Shown here: positions 6,443 to 10,445 of the stretch, in pieces
Position numbering within the stretch: the first letter of the stretch is position 1
Layout of the letters: the number at the start of each line of letters is the position of its first letter
Notes under the pieces: model-generated
Told to the model about the DNA's origin: nothing
The model's database searches: none
The model's input: the letters and a program-made list of their open reading frames with translations, nothing else
Translations under genes and position numbers: made by a program
Origin: an uncultured Bacilli bacterium
Lineage (GTDB): Bacteria; Bacillota_I; Bacilli_A; RF39; UBA660
Assembly (NCBI GenBank): GCA_947630885.1
Contig: CANRJI010000029.1
Span: 1 to 10,445 of the forward strand
Direction: 5' to 3'
Length of the DNA: 10,445 bases

Positions 6443-7294
6443 ATGATTAAAAATAAAAAAAGACATCTCAAAAAAGGATTTAAAAAGTTTTTAATTGTCC
6501 TAATTTTAGTTTTATCAGTTAGTTATATTGGCATTAATTCATATTTATTAATAAAAAATTGTAATAATATAAATGTTTACAAAGAAAATTTAAATAGTAT
6601 TTCTGAAGAAAATATTTCCATTCTTGAAGAACTAAAAAAACTAAGTAAATATGATAAGAGAGTTAACAACATTATTGATAATTATAAAGATTACCCTGAA
6701 ATCCTTTTAGAAATGTTAATAAGAGATACCGATATGTTAGATTTTGTATTAGATTATCCTCAAAAAATAGGTAATGTATATAGTGATAATGTCGGTAAAG
6801 TAAAGAAAGATACGATACCTTTGTTACTTCAATGGGATACGCGTTGGGGATATGCAAAATATGGAGATAGTAGCATTGCTATAAGTGGATGCGGGCCAAC
6901 CGCTTTATCGATGGTAATTGTTGGTCTTACTGGCGATAATTCCATGACACCATACGTTATAGCAAAATTTTCCGAGAGTAATGGATACTATTTAACAAAT
7001 TCCGGAACAAGTTGGAATTTAATGACTGAAGGAACTCAAAAATTAGGTATTAAAAGTAAAGAAATATCTTTATCAAAAAGTGAAATATATAATGCTTTAA
7101 AAAAAGGACATCCAATAATTTGCAGTATGAGACCAGGCGACTTTACGACAACTGGTCACTTCATCGTCCTTACTAGTATTGAAGATGGAAAAATTAGAGT
7201 TAATGATCCAAATAGTAAAAAAAGAAGTGAGACTTTGTGGACTTACGAAAAACTAGAATATCAAATAAAAAATCTATGGGAATTTTCAAAGTAA
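6443..7294 (+). CDS. Membrane-anchored C39-like (papain-fold) peptidase
   Basis: The protein has 283 residues. The N-terminus is strongly basic (residues 3-15) and is followed by one membrane segment at about 16-37, so the rest should be outside the cell. Residues 45-115 are a charged helical region of unknown role. The C-terminal domain fits the peptidase C39-like family 2: 'IPLLLQWDTRWG' leads into 'SGCGPTALSM' with nucleophile C150, then H239 in 'GHFIVLTS' and D255 in 'VNDPNSKK'. Substrate is unknown; a cell-wall or peptide substrate is a guess. The ATG at 6443 is chosen because AGGGAGGA (6431-6438) sits directly before it; the in-frame ATG at 6422 has no such site and would lie upstream of the predicted transcript start. 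A regulator-kinase pair follows after 44 nt. Confidence 0.85.
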   Translation: MIKNKKRHLKKGFKKFLIVLILVLSVSYIGINSYLLIKNCNNINVYKENLNSISEENISILEELKKLSKYDKRVNNIIDNYKDYPEILLEMLIRDTDMLDFVLDYPQKIGNVYSDNVGKVKKDTIPLLLQWDTRWGYAKYGDSSIAISGCGPTALSMVIVGLTGDNSMTPYVIAKFSESNGYYLTNSGTSWNLMTEGTQKLGIKSKEISLSKSEIYNALKKGHPIICSMRPGDFTTTGHFIVLTSIEDGKIRVNDPNSKKRSETLWTYEKLEYQIKNLWEFSK

Positions 7295-7311
7295 ATAAGC
7301 TATGATATAAT
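7283..7311 (+). promoter_or_regulatory. Extended promoter of the regulator-kinase genes
   Basis: TTTTCA (7283-7288) and a consensus TATAAT (7306-7311) are separated by 17 bp, and a TG lies one base before the -10 (7303-7304). This should give basal expression of the two-component system independent of the protease promoter. The -35 lies inside the last codons of the protease gene. Confidence 0.7.
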
Positions 7312-7338
7312 ATTGATAGTTATTAGAGAGGTGAAAGT

Positions 7339-8028
7339 ATGAACATCTTAGTTGTTGATGACGAAAAGGAAATCGCGGATTTAATAGAAATATATTTAAA
7401 AAATGCTAACTATAATGTATATAAGTTTTATTCGAGTAAAGATGCTCTTAATAGTTTAAAAAACATCAAGATTGACCTTGCTATTTTAGATGTAATGATG
7501 CCAGACATCGATGGCTTCTCTTTATGTAGTAAAATAAGAGAAAAATATAATTTTCCAATTATATTTGTTACTGCCAAAATCGAAAATATAGATAAAGTAA
7601 ATGGTCTTACGATTGGCGCGGATGATTATATAACCAAACCATTTCAACCTATTGAACTTATGGCACGAGTAAAGGCGCAACTTCGTAGATACAAAAATTA
7701 TAATTTAACCCAGCACGAAAATAATAATAAAATAGATTTTAGAAATATCTTAATAGATAATAGTACTCATGAATTTTATTTTGGCGATGAAAAAATTGAA
7801 CTGACACCAACAGAATTTGAAATTCTTTGGTATTTATGTTTACATCGAGGAAATGTTGTCAAAACAGAAGATTTATTTATGTATGTTTGGAAAGAAAAAT
7901 ATTATGAAAACGATAATAATACAATTATGGTGCACATTCGTCATTTGAGGGAAAAAATGAAAGATACAGGAAAACATCCCAAATATATTGTTACTGTATG
8001 GGGAGTAGGTTACAAAATTGAAAAATAA
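7339..8028 (+). CDS. VanR-like OmpR-family response regulator
   Basis: A 229-residue DNA-binding response regulator. The receiver domain (1-120) has the acidic pair D7-D8, phosphoacceptor D51 in 'LAILDVMMPD', T78 and K100 in 'GADDYITKPF'. The C-terminal winged helix (about 130-229) has the 'LTPTEFEIL' start and the 'NNTIMVHIRHLREKM' recognition-helix region, ending 'YIVTVWGVGYKIEK'. From memory, long stretches match VanR of the VanA cluster ('LTIGADDYITKPF', 'RVKAQLRRYK', 'TVWGVGYKIEK'), so it belongs to that subfamily. This does not mean glycopeptide resistance: no vanHAX genes are in the window. AGAGGTG (7327-7333) precedes the ATG. It presumably takes phosphate from the kinase whose frame overlaps its end. 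Confidence 0.95.
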   Translation: MNILVVDDEKEIADLIEIYLKNANYNVYKFYSSKDALNSLKNIKIDLAILDVMMPDIDGFSLCSKIREKYNFPIIFVTAKIENIDKVNGLTIGADDYITKPFQPIELMARVKAQLRRYKNYNLTQHENNNKIDFRNILIDNSTHEFYFGDEKIELTPTEFEILWYLCLHRGNVVKTEDLFMYVWKEKYYENDNNTIMVHIRHLREKMKDTGKHPKYIVTVWGVGYKIEK

Positions 8029-9124
8029 ATTGATAAAGAAAAACCTTTTTAGTTTTTTAATTAAACTTATTATTTGGACAATCGTTTTTATGTTACTACT
8101 ATCGTTATTAATAATTTTTATTAATTATTCCGATTTTCAATGGGTATATGATTTTTCGCCGAAGCTTTATTATTTTATAAAATATACAGTCATTTCAAAG
8201 TATGGCGATTGGCTCTGGATAATAGCAATAATTATCTGGTTTGGAGGTGTTGTCGTTATTTCATACTTTTTAATCAAAAAGGTATTTTATTATGTTAATA
8301 CCATATCCAAAGCATCGGAAGATTTATTAAACAAAGATATTGAATATATAGAATTACCCAATGAACTTGAAGATTTACAAATAAAAATGAATCATTTAAA
8401 AAGAGAAACAATGAAAAATGAAAGATTAGCTAAGGAAAACGAACAGAAGAAAAATGATTTGATAGTTTATTTAGCCCATGACCTTAAGACACCACTTACT
8501 TCGATGATTGGTTATTTATCATTGCTTGATGAAATAAAAGATATGCCAAAAAAGCAAAGAGAAAAATACATAAATATTAGTCTTAATAAGTCCTATCGTC
8601 TAGAAGACTTGATAAATGAATTATTTGACATAGCAAGATTTAATTCCGAAAACATTATTTTAGAAAAAGAAGACATTAATTTAGGACTGATGCTTGACCA
8701 AATTATTGATGACTTTTATCCCATCCTCAATGAAAATAATAAAAAAATTATCTTTGAAAATAAAAACAAAATCATTATTTATGGAGATTCTGATAAACTT
8801 GCCCGCGTCTTTAGTAATTTAATAAAAAATGCTATTAATTATAGTACAGATAGTTTTATCACTATTGAAATTCAATCAAATAATAATTTTGTTACAATAA
8901 TTATAAGTAATAAAGGCAAAAAAATTCCTCAAGAAAAACTAAATAAAATTTTTGAAAAATTTTATCGAGTGGATTCTTCGAGGACATCGAAAACGGGAGG
9001 AAGTGGTCTTGGCCTTGCCATTGCTAAAGAAATTGTTGAATTACATGATGGAAGTATTGAAGCCTTTAGTGATGATGAATATACAAAATTCTCTGTCAAA
9101 CTTCCAATCAAAAATATAGATTAA
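8018..9124 (+). CDS. VanS-like sensor histidine kinase
   Basis: A 368-residue membrane kinase. Two membrane segments (about 12-36 and 66-88) enclose an external loop of only about 29 residues. Such short loops are typical of kinases that sense the membrane, or a ligand in it, rather than a large soluble ligand. A short HAMP-like and coiled region leads to the H-box 'YLAHDLKTPLTSMIGYLSLL' with phospho-acceptor H154. The ATPase has the N-box (N267, N271 in 'FSNLIKNAINYS'), an F-box 'FEKFYRVDSSR' and G2 'GGSGLGLAIAKE' (327-338). H-box and C-terminal blocks closely resemble VanS. The start is TTG at 8018, 11 nt inside the regulator gene, with GGAGTAGG (8002-8009) upstream; a second in-frame TTG at 8030 is the alternative. 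The frame overlap indicates translational coupling. Confidence 0.93.
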   Translation: MKNKLIKKNLFSFLIKLIIWTIVFMLLLSLLIIFINYSDFQWVYDFSPKLYYFIKYTVISKYGDWLWIIAIIIWFGGVVVISYFLIKKVFYYVNTISKASEDLLNKDIEYIELPNELEDLQIKMNHLKRETMKNERLAKENEQKKNDLIVYLAHDLKTPLTSMIGYLSLLDEIKDMPKKQREKYINISLNKSYRLEDLINELFDIARFNSENIILEKEDINLGLMLDQIIDDFYPILNENNKKIIFENKNKIIIYGDSDKLARVFSNLIKNAINYSTDSFITIEIQSNNNFVTIIISNKGKKIPQEKLNKIFEKFYRVDSSRTSKTGGSGLGLAIAKEIVELHDGSIEAFSDDEYTKFSVKLPIKNID

Positions 9125-9144
9125 TATGCTAACTAAATTTAAAA

Positions 9145-9178
9145 TAATTAAGACTTTCGAAAGCGATAATTAATTTTT
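9145..9178. terminator. Possible weak terminator between the kinase and the HD-domain gene
   Basis: TAATTA (9145-9150) and TAATTA (9167-9172) flank the palindrome CTTTCGAAAG (9154-9163), giving an interrupted stem followed by five T residues (9174-9178). It overlaps the end of the HD-domain gene. The stem is short and has a 3x3 internal loop, so this is tentative. Confidence 0.3.
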
Positions 9179-9879
9179 ATTAAACGTAATTTAATATAAT
9201 TTAAATAATTAAAATCTTTTTTAAAAGAAACTATTTTATCAGCCTTTGACATTATTTTTCCCTCTTCATATTTACTTTTAGAAAAAGAAATATTTCCAAT
9301 ATGATGATGTAAAGTAGACTTAATTATACTACTCTTTATTTTACTATCTAAATAGTCTAGTTTATCAAGATTATTTAATTCCGTACTTTCAAAATTAGTT
9401 GTAATTGCTCTGACAGGAAATGGATACATATGATGAACAATACCATCAATAATAATATCACGTGTTTTTTCATCAGCAAAATATTCAGGATACCAAGTTG
9501 AAGAATTAATAATAGCTTCTAGTGGATGAGTAAAACCATGTCTATTTACTGTTTTACTTTTAACTATTATTGAATGTTGCCAAGGTAACTCATACAAATC
9601 GTGAAACATAGCAATTATAACTGCAGTCTTTACATCAATATTAGGGTTTTTCTTTGCCTTTTGTTTAGCCAAATAATAAGTAATTATTGCTACTTTAAGA
9701 ATATGAGAACCTAGACTTATATTTCTATGATGAGAATATATTGTAGAGTCTAGTCTTTTTTGAAACTCTTCATGTTTAATAATTGGATTAATAATTGACC
9801 AAAAATTAGATTTATCTTCTTTAGAAAAAGATAATTCGTCTAACAACATATTTACCTTTTCTTTATTTAAATTTTCCAT
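9148..9879 (-). CDS. HD-domain phosphohydrolase-like protein
   Basis: A 243-residue cytoplasmic protein with an HD-type metal-dependent phosphohydrolase pattern: H59 in 'LGSHILKVA', the H93-D94 pair in 'AMFHDLYELPW', further His at 114 and 118 ('HGFTHPLEA'), H149-H150 in 'GIVHHMYPF', and D214 in 'SKADKIVS'. Families with this layout cleave phosphoester or nucleotide bonds, but the substrate cannot be named. AAGGTGA (9887-9893) lies 7 nt before the ATG. The gene is convergent with the kinase and is not part of its operon. It has its own strong promoter. The C-terminal end is basic and lacks other recognisable domains. Confidence 0.8.
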   Translation of the reverse strand: MENLNKEKVNMLLDELSFSKEDKSNFWSIINPIIKHEEFQKRLDSTIYSHHRNISLGSHILKVAIITYYLAKQKAKKNPNIDVKTAVIIAMFHDLYELPWQHSIIVKSKTVNRHGFTHPLEAIINSSTWYPEYFADEKTRDIIIDGIVHHMYPFPVRAITTNFESTELNNLDKLDYLDSKIKSSIIKSTLHHHIGNISFSKSKYEEGKIMSKADKIVSFKKDFNYLNYIKLRLIKINYRFRKS

Positions 9880-9905
9880 TTATTATTCACCTTAAATCTT
9901 ACCGA

Positions 9906-9934
9906 AGTATATCATAGCACTATAAAAATGTCAA
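9906..9934 (-). promoter_or_regulatory. Near-consensus extended promoter of the HD-domain gene
   Basis: On the - strand, consensus TTGACA (9934-9929), a 17-bp spacer and TATACT (9911-9906) with TG one base before the -10. It should be a strong sigma-A-type promoter with a leader of roughly 20 nt. Confidence 0.85.
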
Positions 9935-10084
9935 ACAAGAATAAATTAAAGTAATGAATTGCATATAATAAAAATACACAATAATTTGGTAAAAAGTACA
10001 TAAGAAAATAAAAACTTGGTAAGTCATGAACTGCACCCTTTAGAGTAGACATTAATAAAAAAACTAGTTCAGGGAAAATATGAT

Positions 10085-10114
10085 AGAAAACACTTCCGAA
10101 AGGAGGTGTTTTCT
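10085..10114 (+). promoter_or_regulatory. Hairpin with GAAA tetraloop that sequesters the orfA ribosome binding site
   Basis: Arms 10085-10097 and 10102-10114 pair over 13 bp with one G-U wobble (10094/10105), and the loop is GAAA (10098-10101), a stable GNRA type. The whole GGAGGTG ribosome binding site (10102-10108) is in the 3' arm. RNA that starts outside the element would contain the full hairpin and translate orfA poorly. A TATGAT at 10079-10084 could start a transcript near 10091 that lacks most of the 5' arm. Confidence 0.75.
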
Positions 10115-10115
10115 T

Positions 10116-10403
10116 GTGGCTTCAAAAGGACAAAAATTTCTTCGCTACACTGAACAAGAAAAAAAAGAAATTTTAAATCGATATATTAATGGAGAATCAG
10201 GCTACCAATTAGCTAAAGAATATGGCATACCAGTTGGTACTATCAAAACTTGGAAAACAAAAGTAGATCATTTTGAACAAGTCACTGGTAATAAACGTGG
10301 TCGTCAAAAAACAAAGGATTTAACTAAAGAAGATTGGAAAGAAAGGTATGAAATATTAAAAAAATACCAGGCCTTCCTCAAGGCACAACGAGAGAGAAAG
10401 TAA
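10116..10403 (+). CDS. IS3-family transposase OrfA (helix-turn-helix subunit)
   Basis: OrfA supplies the DNA-binding part of the transposase and recognises the element's ends. The 95-residue product has a helix-turn-helix at about 15-50 ('GYQLAKEYGIPVGTIKTW' pattern) and a charged helical C-terminus suited to the dimerising zipper of OrfA proteins. GTG at 10116 is chosen because AAAGGAGGTG (10099-10108) lies 9 nt before it. An in-frame ATG at 10080 with a weak AGGG upstream would add 12 residues but would have to read through the hairpin; it is the alternative. A frameshift at A7 (10358-10364) near the end joins it to orfB. Confidence 0.88.
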   Translation: MASKGQKFLRYTEQEKKEILNRYINGESGYQLAKEYGIPVGTIKTWKTKVDHFEQVTGNKRGRQKTKDLTKEDWKERYEILKKYQAFLKAQRERK

Positions 10404-10445
10404 CTTTTATTAATCTTTACAGAGAAAATTATAAGTTATATAACA
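10355..10445 (+). CDS. IS3-family transposase OrfB, N-terminal fragment (partial)
   Basis: In the -1 frame relative to orfA an open stretch follows a TGA at 10349-10351 and continues to the window end. Its translation includes 'EKVTFINLYRENYKLYN', which resembles the N-terminal region of IS150-type OrfB, the catalytic DDE integrase-like subunit. It is expected to be made as an OrfAB fusion by -1 slippage at 10358-10364. Separate initiation at ATT 10355 is conceivable, as AUU is used for orfB in some IS3 elements. The catalytic residues lie beyond the window. Confidence 0.7.
   Translation, partial: MKKIPGLPQGTTREKVTFINLYRENYKLYN
10358..10384 (+). promoter_or_regulatory. Programmed -1 frameshift site (A-AAA-AAA) with downstream hairpin
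   Basis: Seven A residues at 10358-10364 fall in the exact X-XXY-YYZ phase of the orfA frame. After a 6-nt spacer, GCCTT (10371-10375) and AAGGC (10380-10384) form a 5-bp stem with a CCTC loop, a typical stimulatory element. Slippage enters the open orfB frame. Confidence 0.8.

Larger units (their letters stand above)
10027..10445 (+). mobile_element. Left part of an IS3-family (IS150-like) insertion sequence, cut by the window end
   Basis: The left end is placed at about 10027, where a TG-AACTGCACCC-TTTAGAGTAGACA sequence resembles the terminal inverted repeats of IS150-group elements as I recall them. It is followed by the two-frame orfA/orfB arrangement with an A7 frameshift site. The right end, the second inverted repeat and the target duplication are outside the window, so the exact border and intactness are not proven. 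It inserted upstream of the HD-domain gene promoter without breaking a visible gene. Confidence 0.75.

Noticed and set aside
7339..9124. A glycopeptide resistance (van) cluster
   Set aside because: Only VanR/VanS-like proteins are present; no vanH, ligase or vanX/vanY gene is in the window, so resistance cannot be inferred.
9964..9969. TATAAT on the + strand as a promoter toward the insertion sequence
   Set aside because: No -35 at a workable distance and no gene directly downstream before the IS end; such hexamers are common by chance in this base composition.
9986..10022. Direct repeat TTGGTAA (9986-9992 and 10016-10022) near the insertion sequence
   Set aside because: Only 7 bases, 30 nt apart, in AT-rich DNA, and not at the element border as a target duplication would be. 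The rest of 9935-10026 shows nothing else supportable.
10080..10115. ATG at 10080 as the main orfA start
   Set aside because: It has only a weak AGGG upstream and would place the strong AAAGGAGGTG site inside the coding region; kept only as an alternative.
1..10445. CRISPR array, tRNA, rRNA or toxin-antitoxin genes
   Set aside because: No regularly spaced repeats with unique spacers, no cloverleaf or rRNA segments, and no small paired genes with known motifs were seen.

Overview
The window is AT-rich throughout. It uses strong AGGAGG-type ribosome binding sites, TTG/GTG as well as ATG starts, and TGA as a stop. Gene content and codon use point to a low-GC Gram-positive bacterium of the Bacilli/Mollicutes-related Firmicutes type, possibly a gut lineage with compact operons. 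The species cannot be fixed from this sequence.

Positions 1-4938 are a dense housekeeping operon on the + strand: the tail of an unrecognised gene, then rbfA (ribosome maturation), a DHH/DHHA1 nanoRNase-type phosphoesterase, truB (tRNA psi55 synthase), mutL (mismatch repair) and miaA (tRNA A37 prenylation). Stops and starts overlap or nearly touch, and truB starts at TTG inside the previous gene. The operon meets gpsA, coming from the other strand, in an 18-bp hairpin that contains both stop codons and probably terminates both transcripts.

Positions 4936-6262 (- strand) hold a two-gene operon, a short DUF192 protein followed by gpsA (glycerol-3-phosphate dehydrogenase), with a recognisable promoter. 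A 224-bp divergent intergenic region follows. It holds a perfect small dyad and, on the other side, four TTAAGA-like units at exact 11-nt spacing just before an extended -10 promoter. That promoter drives a membrane-anchored C39-like (papain-fold) protease. Its own near-consensus promoter then leads a VanR-like OmpR-family response regulator and a VanS-like histidine kinase with overlapping frames. The simplest model is a cell-envelope-sensing system whose regulator binds the 11-nt repeats and switches on the protease. No van resistance genes are present here.

Positions 9148-9934 (- strand) hold an HD-domain phosphohydrolase-like gene with a near-perfect extended promoter. From about 10027 to the end lies the left end of an IS3-family (IS150-like) insertion sequence: a terminal sequence, a hairpin with a GAAA loop that buries the orfA ribosome binding site, orfA, an A7 slippery heptamer followed by a small hairpin, and the start of orfB in the -1 frame. 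The element runs off the window. No tRNA, rRNA or CRISPR array was seen.
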